The notes beneath the pieces were generated by a model, which was not told the DNA's origin, did not search any database, and saw nothing but the letters and a program-made list of their open reading frames with translations. DNA of 64,000 bases from Sclerurus mexicanus (taxonomy: Eukaryota > Chordata > Aves > Passeriformes > Furnariidae): contig VWZF01002844.1 in assembly GCA_013396755.1 (NCBI GenBank), positions 2,409,213-2,473,212 on the forward strand, in the 5' to 3' direction. Within the stretch, counting starts at the first letter, position 1; each line of letters opens with the position of its first letter. A program made the position numbers and the translations under genes. Of this stretch, positions 47,182 through 60,690 are shown piece by piece.

Positions 47182-50100
47182 ACCTTTAATTTATTTGAGG
47201 GCTTTTCTTCTAGATTTTGGGACTAGGGGTGGGGGAAGAGGGAGAGAGAGAACTTCTCCCTGGAAACTTGGACATTTGGACTTCTTCAGCATTAATTGGA
47301 TTCCCAAAGAAATTGTAGCCTAAATCATAAATCAACTAAATTAAACAAAGTAATTTTCATAACAGTGCTGAAATATCCAGTCTGTGTAGAGTTTGGGATG
47401 AATATATCATGTTTAAGACTTTTAGCCAACCTCTGGAATTCATGTGTACTTTTTCCACTTGAGCTGTTTTGCCACAAATTCAATCTCACTGTTGCAGTCA
47501 CAAGTTTCCCAGAGAGCAAAGCAATGCTCAGGAACAGAAGACAGCTGTTCTGCATGGGATCTGGCTGGCTGCATATAGAAAAGTCACTACTGTCTCCAGG
47601 TGCCTATTTTCTGAATAAAGTTGGACAAAAATGTAATTACTTTTGTGACTTTATAAAATGTTTCAAGAGGATCTCTAGGGGTACTGCTGCTTATAAGAGC
47701 ATCCTGAAATGCCAGCTGAAGGCACTGCTGCTTTCAAGGAGTATCTGACCCTCAGTTTCCTCTTCTTTCACAATCCGGTGACCAAATCCAATACTGAACC
47801 TGCTGTGGTTTCCCACAGTTGTTGATCCTAGGATCTATATGTAAGGTATACCTTTAATTACTGATATAATTATTTCCACCAACGTATGGCTTATGTTGTA
47901 GAAAAACCATAAACTACATTGTTGCCTACAGGTAGCATTCATGTCATTATCCATGTATCATAGGCACAAAACCACATGCTCTTTACTGAAGAAGTCATTA
48001 CTGTCATTTCTCTACACTTCTATCCAGAAATTCTGCTGTAAATACCCTTCAAGATTAAAAGAGATACAACTTCTATTTGCTGAATTTTTCTTGACTTCAC
48101 ATGGAAGCCTCGGCTGTCTTGTCTGAGAACAAACCCAGCCCTTACAACTAACATACTTCCTACTCCGCATTAATTCTCCCATCTCCATCAGGAATTAGGG
48201 ATGGCTTGTCAGAAGTAGGTTTGTTGTGTGTTGCAATGATAATTATGGGCATTTTCAGCACATGACGATAGTTGATTTTTTTTTTCTTGCTAAAACAGAC
48301 AGTGAGAGGTCACCTTATACACAAGGTTGCCCTGCACCTTGGTTAAATATATTACTCTGAAAAGAAAATCAGCTAAAGCTGATTAGAGCTGCAGGCAGTT
48401 TTCTAATGAAGAGCATATTTTCAGTTAGATTGGCACTTTGGCCTCCCAGGACAGACAACATATACTACTTGGTATTTACTTTAGGATATTCCCTCTCTCC
48501 TTCTGAGGTTACTGAGAACTTGATTTGTCTACAACATTCTCTGTAGTCTTTGAAAATTACTTACAGATGACAGGGAGGGATCTGGTGGCCTCTCATATTT
48601 GTCTTGAGTCTTTTCCAATTAAAGAATTCAGGAAGCATGAAAATTTCAGCTGTGTCTGTTTAGTCAAAAGAAGCCCAGGACCAAAAGCTGTTCAGCAGTC
48701 AAGCACAAAAAGTGGTAGGACCATGGAAATATGGAAAATCAACAAAGTAAGACAAGCACAACTTTGTGACTACTCAGAAAAGTCTGTTTCCATGTTGTAG
48801 CTGGTATCCTTTGCTCCACTTCAAATAGCTGTATTTAAGTATTTTCTTCTAGCATTTTTAAAATATAAGTGGTTTTGCTCTTCATGCCTGGATTCATAGG
48901 AATGGAACACATTGCAGAACTGAAACATGTATATATCAATTCATCAGCAACATAAAGCATTTAGCTGCTTATTGGTTTTATATAGTATTTGCAGAAGTGT
49001 CTAATAGCTAGAAGAAAGATTAAGAGGAACAGTCTATTACTGATCTCTTGATCACCTTAGAAAACAAGTGCTTTTATAGTTGACTAATTTTTTACTCATA
49101 TAACCTCCAGAGTTCCTCTTTTGTCAGAGCCTTTACTGATAATAAAAGGTTTACAGTATGCTAGGTAAGTGGAAGACAGTTGGATTACCAGGTGTGATGG
49201 GACCAGGGGCTGTCAAAGGCCCATTTCCCTCCTCTGCAAAAAGAAAGTACTGGAGTCACACCACAGGGATGGGAGGTGCAGCATCACAGTCTCCAAGGAA
49301 CAGCAGATGGCTGGACAGACCTTGGATATCTTTGGCGATGGGAGACCAATAACTCTCACACTCAGAATGATGGAAAAAAATTAAGAAAACTGGCCTTCCT
49401 TCAGCAAGAAGGAGACAGGCACAGAGACACAAGTCAGCAGCCAGTACTTCTATTCATGATCCCAGAAGGCTCTGCTTACTAAGCAATTTCCCCATCAAGA
49501 AGAGAAAAAGAGCAGAGGCTTCTGCATAGGGCCATTTGGACCACACTGACTGTTCAATTCTAATACACTGGGAGCAGGAGAAAGAATTCAAATATCTGAA
49601 AGCACCAGAGTGAGGACTGTAAAAAAGAACAAATAAGTTATCAGGAGATGGCATGTGCTATAATTGCTAGATCACATGGAAATAAAGATCAGCAGCTTTT
49701 TACCAGCATTACTAACTCTACTTCTCTCATAGACATGAAGGAATAAAAAAGCTGTCTGTTGCCTACAAATCTGAGATCACCAGCCATGGGCCTCAGAAAA
49801 GACTTTTGCCCCAAATGTCTGCATTTCATTATAAAGATATACACCATAAATTAAATGAACGAAAATATTCATTTGCTTTGTAAATAAAATAAATTTTCTA
49901 CCCATCATTATGCTCCACAAAGTATGAAAAAATGTGGACTGATGTCAAATGAGTCACAGAAAAAATAAAATAATGCTGTTTATCTTTACACATGAGCTGT
50001 TGTATTATATGAAAGTCATTCTACATTAAAGAGCTTATAAAGTTAAGTGAGATTTTACTGCCACAGTAAGAAATTATTCTAGGCCTTTCTTTTCTGCAAA

Positions 50101-53100
50101 GAAGTAACAGAGAACAAAAACCCCATTAAATACAATTCTAATGTTAATCTTCATAAGAACATCTATCTTACTTGAGACAAAAACTTAAACAATTTTTTTA
50201 TTGCAAAGGTATTGGTAATGCACCTGGATCACCACTTTAGATCACCCTACTAATCTTTGACCACACAGCAAACAAACTGGCAGAGGTATGAATGATTCTT
50301 TCACTCTAATAAAGAGGACATAGACATTTTGGCAAACTGTTGCTATTCATCTACCAAGAAAAGTATATTAGCAGCAAGTTTGGTCACCTAAAAGTAGGAC
50401 TCTGCAGGGATTGCTCCCAGTTCAAGGGCCAGATTCAGGTCCAGAAGAGTCTTGAATGTCCCATCATCACCTTGATTTGACTTAAGCCTTCCTCTGCAAA
50501 AACCTGAATAGGTCTTTAACTCAACCATTACCTTTCTAGCAACTCAGTTGCCTCTAGGTTGCAACACCCAGTGCTTGGTCTCTCCTACACAGGTGAGGGA
50601 ATAAGTAGGTTAAAATCATTAGGCCAGACAGCACTTCCTCCAAAAGATGGTGCTGTGTTTTATTAATAACACACTATGCAGCTTTATACTGTAATTACTG
50701 CCTCTGAGCCAGAGGCAGTAAAGGAGGGCAATGCTGCTCTCCACGCTGGGCCTTTCCCTGGTTTCCACTGTGTACTTTGCACTTAAGGCAGTGGACTCAA
50801 AACTCTCTGAATGCAAAGGTGAAGGAGGACAGCATCTTAACAGTGCTTCTGGATGTCAAGGCCACAATTTTTAATATGTAGGCCGTGCATCTTGCAAAGC
50901 AGAGTCTTATAAATCTTTTCTTCATGTGCAGGAATGAAAAAAGCAGAAATTTGGCTCCTTGAAAGTGCCAACTAAACAGCAAACCAAAAGGCAGCAAAAG
51001 GGCAACCTCCACAGAGGTTGTTATTTGCATTGAGGAAGCTTATGCTGGGGGTTTCCTTCTGGTCAGGAGATTGTTGTAATGAGGCTGAACTTTGTGTATT
51101 GATTTTGGAATGAGTAATACAGGCAGATTGTGTGCCCAGTGGAAGACTATCAGAAACTTTTGTATTAACATTTACTTTGAAACGAGTTTGTACAAAGGTG
51201 GCTCATAGTTTGTCAGCTGCAGAAAATAACGTCACGGATGATGCCATGAACAGGCCACTGACGGAGCTATAAACACCGAGACAGAAATTTAGGGTGTTTT
51301 TTTAAAGATATCAGCTGTGAATTCCCAGCCTCAGGGTGAGTCATTTAGACTAGATGCAGCATTGCAAGGAAACACTTCTAGTGAAGTGACTAAAGAGTTG
51401 GAGGAAGCCCAACTGCAACGCATTCATAGGCATCCCATGGGGCAGGTGAAAGAAGCTGTTTCTTAGGGACGCCTGGGGCAGGTAGTATTTGCAGATGATG
51501 TAGAGACAAAGGCCAAAGGAGGTGGAGTTGCCCAAACAGAGGGAAGCTTCATCGAGGAAGGCAGGAGTTGCAGAGATGTCAGCACCCAACAACCAGAGCA
51601 ACATGTGTGAAGAGATGTCCAGGCACTTGCTGCTCTCTGCAGAAATTAGCAGCTGAAAAGAGATGTGATTTGGTGAAAATATGATCCATGGAAAATACCT
51701 AGGAGGCTGAAGGGGAAGGAAATGCACTGCCTGATTAACACCGGGACACTACTAATGACTGGCTGATGCAAAGGCCAAAAGAAATTCATCGCCCATCAGC
51801 TTCAGGGTGTGTGAAAACTCAGTGGATTATGTGATCAGTATTTCTATTGCTATGGTACTGAGTTGCCTTCATGTAGGGACCCTGTAGGGGTTCTGGGCTA
51901 CTGAAGCAAATAAATGTGCTCTGGAGCAGAACTGAACCCCTCCACAGAAAGGAAAAAATGTGGCTCCAGGGAGTTCTTTGGGCTTCAGGTGCTTCTAGAA
52001 TGAGTATGGAGTGACAAAGATTAATTGCTCCCTGTGACAGCTCTAAACTAGGTCACTGTGCAATTGTTTGCCTACATGAACCTCTTGGAGTATTTGAAAC
52101 TACAGCTGTGCTATCAGGTTTTATCCTTGTCATGATGCTGCCTCATGTGGCATCAAAAGTTGAGCTCTAAGTAAGAACAAAAAATGTGACTGACATTACC
52201 AGACTCTAAGGACAACAGCCAAGCATTTCACAGCATATCATGGCAAAGAAGTGTGAGACATCCCACTTTGCTTAGGTATTAGGGAAATAGTCACAGAAGA
52301 CAAAGAATAGACACTATTACTCTAATACAACCCATTTACCTTAAATTTGCAAGGATTTGGGCAATGCAATTTGGTGTAGTATCAGATGACATGCTACAAC
52401 GTGCCTTTACTTTTTTTTTCATGTCACGGTGGATGACTGTGAGGTACTACATTGGGTGGTGGAAAATGGCTGGACCACAGCTACATCATCTTGAACTTCC
52501 CATACTGGAACTATTAAGAAAAAAAACCTACTCAGTGACTTCCCCAACAACTGAGCCAAAGTTTTGTAATAACTATAAGAAATGTAATTCAAAATAGCAG
52601 CAAACTTTCCTGCAGTCAAGAGCTGAATGTGTTATTGGTTTTGACTGGGAGCCTGCATTATCCAGTTACACTGACACTGACAGATTAAGACAGAGCACAA
52701 ACCACCACAGAGTATCTTTCATACTCATGCATACACCAGAGATATTTCAGAGGATGAGAAATTATCTAATTTAAGAGACAAAAACTGAAAATGCCCAAGA
52801 AAACCCATAGGAGGAAGATCCAGGGTAGGCCAAAAGGTCTCTGAAGCTTTTATAGAAGATTAGTTAAAAAGGTTTAACTCTCTGGGGATGTCATTGGTTT
52901 GTGCATAGAAACCTTACAGAGGCAAATTGGACATGATGGATAGACTTGGTTGGCAGAACGAACATTTCTGTCTCATTGATAATCTAGAATGAAGAATGGG
53001 AGGCATCTCCCAGACTTGAGCAGGCAGTCTCATGCTGGAGCCTGCAAGGACTGGTGGGTTTCCTGCAACCACAGAAATTACAACAGCGATCAAACTGTAA

Positions 53101-56100
53101 TGCTTTCGAATTCCTGCTGAACGAAATAGCAGGAATATCACTGCATCTGGCAGTGATACTGTATGGTTGTCTGTGTGGGAAACTGCTGCTTGTATTATAT
53201 TACACTTTTTGAGTTTGATGGGTGAGGAGAGGCAAAATGCAGTTAGGCCAGAGCTTTTACCTCAAAGTGCTCCTCTAAGTTTTAGACTTCTCTGTGTGAA
53301 TGATAAAATAAGCTGGTAGAAGAAAGCTTCACATAGATAAAACTATCTTATAATAAAGTCTTTATCCTAAGATATTTACTTTATTCCACATCTGATCTCA
53401 GCTGAGTGAGAAGAGCAACAAGAGAGTTTCACAGTACTCCACTCAGAATTTCTTCAAGAATACCAGTTCTGTAAACTATAGGATCTGTGTGTGCAGGGAT
53501 TATACTTTTTGATCATACAACTGCACAGATTGAAAAGAAAAAAAATAAGTTCAGACTGAAAATTGGCATTACTGTATAAATAAAAAACCACCACCACTTG
53601 TTCAGTGGGACAGCAGCACATGTGGTCTCCAATCCTGTAGCTGCCTGGCTGAGCAGGGCTTGGGAGCACTGAGGAGCTATCGCTGCCTAGGAGGAAGGGA
53701 GTGCCCAGTATTAGTCACTACAAACCAGGTCTGAATCATTTCATGGAGTCCTGATTCAGCAAGTTAAACATTGGTGTGAAACAGGAGATGGGTCCTCAGC
53801 ATTCTGCACTGAAGCAGACAACTGCGGGGAAACCCAGGGAGACAACAGTGACATGATTCCAGAGATCCAGCAGGACTTTGGGACTGGGATGGGCCACCCA
53901 GCTCTTCATGGGCTTGGACTCAGGCATGAGACACTGGTGTGCTGGGGGGAGGATATCCTGGCTCTGGGAAGGGCTGTGATGACAAGAGGTGTATGAGGTG
54001 GCCCTGAGAGACCATGACCATGTTCAGAATTTGCTTTTCCCCATCTATTTTTGCTCACCCTCAGCAGACAATATGAGGGCTCACACTTAGGCCTCTGTGC
54101 CCAGAAAAGACTGCCCACGATTGCACAAAGCAAATGTGTGTTTGGACAATGCCACATCAGCAATCCTCCCAGGGTGTGCGGAGGATTAGTGCCAGCCCCA
54201 TATGATGTTTACATAAGAGGATTTGATCTGTGCTTCCTAGTGTGATTCACAGGGCTCTGCCCTGCTGGAGTGGCTAAAAGTTAATTCCTCTTGCTTCTGT
54301 ACTTGGCCCTGGTACTCTGCTTTCTACAGCAACTGCATCGGTAGCGGTAACATTGCAGAAGGCGTTATGGTCCAATTTTAACATAGATATTTTTTGATTG
54401 GCATTTTTGTTTCTCCACATATTTTTTTCCAACTGTATTTTTTGAGCTTACAAGCTTATTTTTCAACTGCAAATCCTGCTTTCTTTATTTAGATGAAAAC
54501 CAGAATGCTAACATTTAGAAATACAAAGTGGCCAGCACTGTTTAAACACCCTTCTTTAAATATATAGGTTTGCAAAAATGAAACTGGTGCCTCTGTATTT
54601 TGACAAGCTAAAAATTACACAGGTTTCAAAGATATGAAGCATGAAAAGAAATTAAATGTTAAACTATAAATCACTCAGTTTTCACTCATGCTCCAGAAAC
54701 TTGCACAGCTTTCTATACAGGTAGCCACTAAGGTACCCACTTATTTATCAATCACAAAATGTAGTAAAAAGTTTTGAGAATTTCACAAAATGTCACTGTA
54801 CCACTACATTTTGTTTTTCTGTTTGGTTGTTTATTAGGGATAGTAGTTTCAAAAATATGCTTTCTCATATGTTTTCTTATAAATTTATAGGTTTTCTATT
54901 CGAAGCCTTGGCATTCCCTCTTCCTGCCTTTCGATCAGTGTACCTCTTTTGCATCTCAGTTTTCTGACTTAAAATAGTTCACAAGACTCTAACACAAGAA
55001 TCTAACAAAGCGTCACTTACCAAGATTTTTAAGTGTTTTGCTTTTTCCATACTTTAGGAGTGATGTGCAGGTAAAGCAGAAGGCATAGTAAATAACCATG
55101 TTTTGAGCATGATCGAGAGTTTAATACTTCAAAGTTCTGGACAGGACCAGCCCTCACTGGGCTCAGACTTGATTATGATCCTGAATCATCTCTGCTCTAT
55201 CTGGCATGACTGCTGCTATGCAACATTTGCATGCAGCTTCTTTTGTTAAAATGCAGGTTATCGCAGCTAATTTATCTTGGGTTGTTCTTCCTTTTGCAGA
55301 TTTTTTTGTTTGTTTCTTTCTTTAAAGTGTGGTGTGGCTTTCTGGATAATTCCAATACCCACAGATGTTGCTTACGGAAGAAGCTGAACTCGCCAGACCC
55401 ATCTGTCATCATTTGCCCAAATGGTTCCCTGGGGATGTTTCTCTTACTAGTGTTTCCATGAAAGCAGGCTGATGGCTGGCTCCACAATCCCCAGCCAGGA
55501 AGTCCCCTTGGCTGCTTTTCATCTAGTCCCTTTCTTCTGACACATCCAGCTTTGGTGGCTACAAGAAGTCAGGCCTCCTCCTGGAAGAGCTGTTGAGTTT
55601 CCCTGAGACGCTCATGCAATCATGCTGTGTCAAAGTACAATGAGAAGCAAAGGAATGTTGGCAGGAGAAAATCCTGTATAAACTATGATTAAGTCATTAA
55701 CAGAACCATTATTTATTACTCAATTTTCTATCACAGCAACCAAGATCAAAGGTTTAGTCTTTATTCCCCTACCAAAACCTTATCTGATCAAGTTGAGTCA
55801 CAGTATTCGATTTTTTCTGTGGAACTCTCTCCTGTGCGGGTTTTTCAAAAACTTGCAAATGTACTTTTTCAGCTCAGCCCTCTGTGACCATCTCCTCCCC
55901 ATTTGTCACCTAAATCATTCATGCACATACAGGTCTGGATTTTATTGCTTGCTGTTTGTTTTGGAGCCACAATAAACCCTTTTGACTTTGAAAAGCTTAA
56001 TTTAATTTCAAAGTAATTTTAAATATATCAGTTCAGAGCTGCTCTGGTTTTAATTATTTTCCCTTTGGTTTCAATATATTGCCATTTTTACATTTTACTT

Positions 56101-59100
56101 GAACAATCCAAAGGAATTATATACTATGAAATACGAAATTATATCCTAAGAGTGTTGCTTTCACAGGAATAGTTTGCTTCCACTGCACAGTGACTATCAA
56201 CTCACTGTGCTGGTGTATGACTGCTGTAGTAAGCATTGTGGGAGCTGACTACTATAACTAACCAAAGGTGCCCCTGCAGGGTGGTGCATCCTTATGGTCT
56301 GAGCCAGATGGATATTATCCAGACTGGTCTGGGTATCAGGTAGCTGCACTAACCAAAAGCTCAGAGCTGTGTTGATAAGTTCTGCAGAGAGAACGGTTAT
56401 GGTAAACACAAGCACAGTGTCACATCGTTGTGGTTTCAGTTTTCATATCAGAGCTGGCCTGCAGCCTGGTAGCTCAAAGTATAAGAGCAGGCAAACAACT
56501 CTCCACACTCATCCATGTAGATATAACCGCTGAGGTATGAATAAAGTCTTTTAATATTCCAGAGAGGGCATCAGTTCCTCAATGCTGTGTCTTCTCTGGG
56601 TTCTCAGTTCTCTCTGTTAGATGTGTGCCCAGACATCTATACCTCAGTTTGGACAGGCAAAGCTGACAGCTCTTGTGTTGCTGATGGGAAAGCAGCACCT
56701 GGAAGAGCAGCAGGTTCTTATCAAAAACAAATATATTCAAGAAAATTGGCCAGTTAGTCAGGAGCTTAAACTCAGGTTTCCTTGGCCCTCTAAGCTACTA
56801 CAGCTCCTCATCCAAGGCACCACTTCATCTTTTGAATCTTTTTGTACTCTGGTGTATAAAAAAAGACTGGGATCTCTCACACTCAGCTGTATTTCAGCTT
56901 ATGCAGACTGCGATTTGATAGACGCTAGATACAATTTTGCAGGATAGTAAAACATGCTAGCCCAGTTAGGATGAGCCAGCGTTGGGAACTGCAGCAAATT
57001 CCTGAAGTACAGGCTATATCCCATATGCAGAACTGCTCAGCCCCATGCTGTTACTTAAGCATTTGACAGGAGCTCTGTTACTCCTGTTCTGCTCAGCTGG
57101 TGTCACTTATCTTTTTTTCTGCCCTGACAGATCTGGTATCTCCTCTGAAGAGTGAAAGAGAGGAGAAAACACTCACGAGCTCTGTACCTCATCTCCTCAG
57201 ACCTCACTGTTTCCCACAGAGCCGTATAGCACTAGAGAAGACTGCACAGCACATTTTAAAAGAAGGTGAAGTGATCACAAACAAACATAAAAGCTGAGGG
57301 AATAGAGCCTTGAATGATCATACTAGAACAGTCTGTACTGGGGCTAACCCTCACTGATAAATATCTCTGTAGTACTTCTTGGGAGCCTTTATTTCCCAGT
57401 GTGAGAGATGAGACAATAAGCACTTGGAGACAAGTTAAAGTGATGTCAATCAGTCCACAGCAATAAAGTGTCAGGGAAGATCTTACCAAACCTACAAAGC
57501 TGCACCATAAGAGTATTTGGTCTCATCTTTTTTTTTTTTTTTTCTATTTTAACATGCAGAACTGAAAGAGATGCTTACCCACAGCAGCAAAGGGGAAATC
57601 AGACAACAGTGAAGAGCCATCATTTATTCAATCCAACTCAGAAATAGAAATGAAAGAGAAAGCAGAAGAGCAAAAGAGAAGTGCATATCTGAGGGGCTGT
57701 ACACAGAATGATAACAGAGGCTACCTGAAAGGACAGGAGAATCCAGACATCCCCTTATTCATACTTTGTATCATAGAGCATACGACTGATTTAAGAGGAG
57801 AAAATATCTAGACTTGTCTGGAGGGCAATGAGAGGAACCTAATCATCAAACTCCTCAAGGTCTTCCCGAAGAGACATTTTAAAAAGACAAAGAAGACACA
57901 CCACATGGACAGAAAGCAGGAAGAAACAGATGGTAAGGTACTTAATCAAAGTCTACCACCAGAATTTCATCCTGTTTCATCCTGCCAGTTGATCTGCATG
58001 TGCAGATGTCTCTGACTTCGGTCTTCTTCTTTGAGGATCAGGGGCCCAGCGCTGTGCCCTCCTTGCATGCTTCATCTATTGCTCTGTTCAGCTTGTGAAC
58101 TGAAATCAACAGCACCTCATAAAAAATGCCTCCTTATGACACAGGTTCCATATGCATTGGCAAGTAATCTGGGACTGAATAAACCCTGGCCAAGAATTTC
58201 AGATGGAGGTGTCTGGGGCTAAGCTTCTGAATCTGCATGGAGACAACTGGATAAAAGATCAAGTGTGCCAATGATTTTAAAATTTCCATGAAAATCAGTT
58301 GCACTGCAGTCTCAGCATTAACTACCATCTTTTCACCCAAGCATGGAAACACTTTGGCACTAGCACATCATTGCAATGCAGTTGGATGTGCTCAACAGAA
58401 AAGATACACACAGCTGACTTTATCACTATTTTGGTAGAATCCCATTTAACTGAAAGAACAGGTTTTCAATTAAATTTCAGCCCTCAGAAAACCTTCAGAA
58501 AGTAGTCCTGTGTATTTTTGGTTTGAACAAGGTATTAGTTCATCAGCACTCTGTTCAGGCCCATGTCTTTCCTATTTTTTCCTCCTTTCTCTGGCTTTCT
58601 AACGAATCAGTGGATTAATTCTGCAGTCATGGATGTTTTAGCATGAGATGCCTCCTCTTACAGCACAAAATTCAACACACTGGATTTACCACAAAATTAG
58701 CAGATAGGCAGGTACCCAGCATGATTCCGTGGGTACCACACTATGGTACTATATCAGCAGTCTTGGATTTCCACCACACTATGATTGAGTGCTGTGTTAG
58801 AGAGTTCCAGCTTTGCTGAATCAATGTGGAGTATGGGTGGAATAAATATCACACACCTTGCCATCACACTGAAGTACATATCAACTACACCAGAAACTGC
58901 CAGGTTGCCAAACATTGGAGGAGGCAATAATACTGTGCTGACAGCAAAATAGGGCTGTATTGCTGCACCCTTGGGGAATGAATGTGGAAAGTCTGGAGCA
59001 TACTAGCAAGGAATCTAAAAAACACATGGGCGAACAGCAGCCGTTCCCTTCACTGACAGTACTCTCATGCACAAAGCCAACCTGCTGTTGAAGTCTTCTG

Positions 59101-60424
59101 CTATGTCAGGTTTTGTGATGGGATTGAGCCCTTTGTATCCTTATCTCCCAAGTTCAGTATGACCCAGTGCACAGCACCACATGGGACAGGACATGAGGAC
59201 ACTGCAAATGCATTAGGTCAAGTAACAGGAGCCTATCATTCACCTCCTGTCACTGTACTACAGCCACACAACACCCATTTCTAGGCAGCCTCTGCCATGT
59301 TTTCACCTTTTATATATGAAACCTGTATGACAAACACAACTAATTAAGTCATCCAAGATCAGACCAGCCCACTCTGCCTGGTGCCAGGATCACAGTAGGA
59401 GAGAGGGACAATTATTTGGCAATTGCATGACAATGATGCAGCAGTAGGGAAACTGAAGTGGTGGTCAAATGAATGAGGCTAGTGCTTATTTCATGCATCT
59501 TTCCAGGTATGTATCCACAGCAACAGTTCACATCGCAGTTCAGAGTATTGACACCCCACCTAGAACTATTGTCAGCAAAATACTGCATCCTTACTTTTAT
59601 TAGAGGGAACTGGTAAACCAAAATCACACAGAATGCCATGGTTTTTATCATGGCAAAGCTGAAAGCAGGCTCTCACTGGGCAAGTGTGTATCATAAGTTA
59701 TGAGACCTATGAGAAGATCATTGTCCCTTTCTCTTGGAAAGTAACATCTGAATCATTATATTTAATTCCTAAACTGTAAAATTCTTAAATAAATTAAGGA
59801 TATTTTTTCTCACTAGGTTAACAAAAATTATATGACATATCTTAAATTTTAATTTAGCTGTATGCTCATATGAGCAATTAAGCAAACAGACAATCGAAGT
59901 AAAACAAATACTAAAAACCCCAAAATTACCACTGCTTGTCTAGAAAATAAAGTCATTGAGTAAAAATTAACAAGGGTTCACTGAAAATAAATCTTGTAGA
60001 CAATCCTGAATATTAAAAACCCAATATATCATATCTCCTCTGTTTTCTTCATGCACAGGTTTTGCAATGCCACAAATGTTGGACACAAAGCCCTCCAACG
60101 GCTTGAAGCTGGCATGAAAAATGAAGCAGTGAGGGAGTCCTGAGCCACTAGTGCTCAATGCAGACTTGCCTTCAGCACACAGGTCCAGTATGGGCAAGTA
60201 AATGACACACCCCAGATCCACTGGGCTGTAAACCCTGTTTTAGGGTGCTCAAAAACATAGTCAAGTGACACAGAGCACTGATGTGATGCAGAGACGTTTT
60301 GGCAGCTCAAGCTTATTGAAACATTTCCAAAAGGACAACTTTTCCTTAGCAGACTAACTGCTGGTATGTGCATCGTTTCTGTGTCATCCATCATAACATC
60401 AGGGCAAATAAAACAATTTAAGGA
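47182..60424. other. Long intergenic stretch, nothing recognised
   Basis: AT-rich, with scattered chance frames (longest 150 codons at 47,296-47,748, plus). It contains a T(16) run at 57,528-57,543 and a possible regulatory segment at 51,170-51,350. No exon, RNA gene or repeat family could be supported. Confidence 0.6.
57528..57543 (+). repeat. Homopolymer T(16)
   Basis: Uninterrupted T run. Confidence 0.97.
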
Positions 60425-60690
60425 ACAGCAGAAAGAATTATCTGGAAGAGTGGTTTTATAGAGAAAGGTTAAAAGAGCTTAACACATTCAGTTTGGTGAA
60501 AGCAGAGGTAGATGGAGTCATGTCTCCAGCCAGCAAATGCTTAAGTAATGCAAACCTTAAGGATGGAGAGGAAATACTTGTGCTTATACATACGGGAAGA
60601 AGTAGGAGTAAATGAAAGGAGGGTGGGGAAAGACTGAATATCAGGAAATCTTGGTGGCAGTGAAGAGCAGAGCTTGTGCAAATTTTTCAG
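60425..60690 (+). mobile_element. Probable ancient, highly diverged CR1-like LINE relic
   Basis: Words in CR1 order but strongly decayed: GAAAGGTTAAAAGAGCTTAA, CATTCAGTTTGGTGAAAGC, GGATGGAGAGGAAATACTTG, GGTGGGGAAAGACTGAATAT and ATCAGGAAATCTTGGTGGC. It would be far older than the intronic CR1 copies. Confidence 0.55.

Noticed and set aside
47296..47748. 150-codon plus-strand frame, longest in the intergenic interval
   Set aside because: No recognisable domain, no neighbouring exons or promoter; could be an unknown gene but nothing in the sequence supports it.
51350..51727. 125-codon hydrophobic minus-strand frame
   Set aside because: Briefly considered as a membrane-receptor remnant, but it has no conserved receptor motifs.
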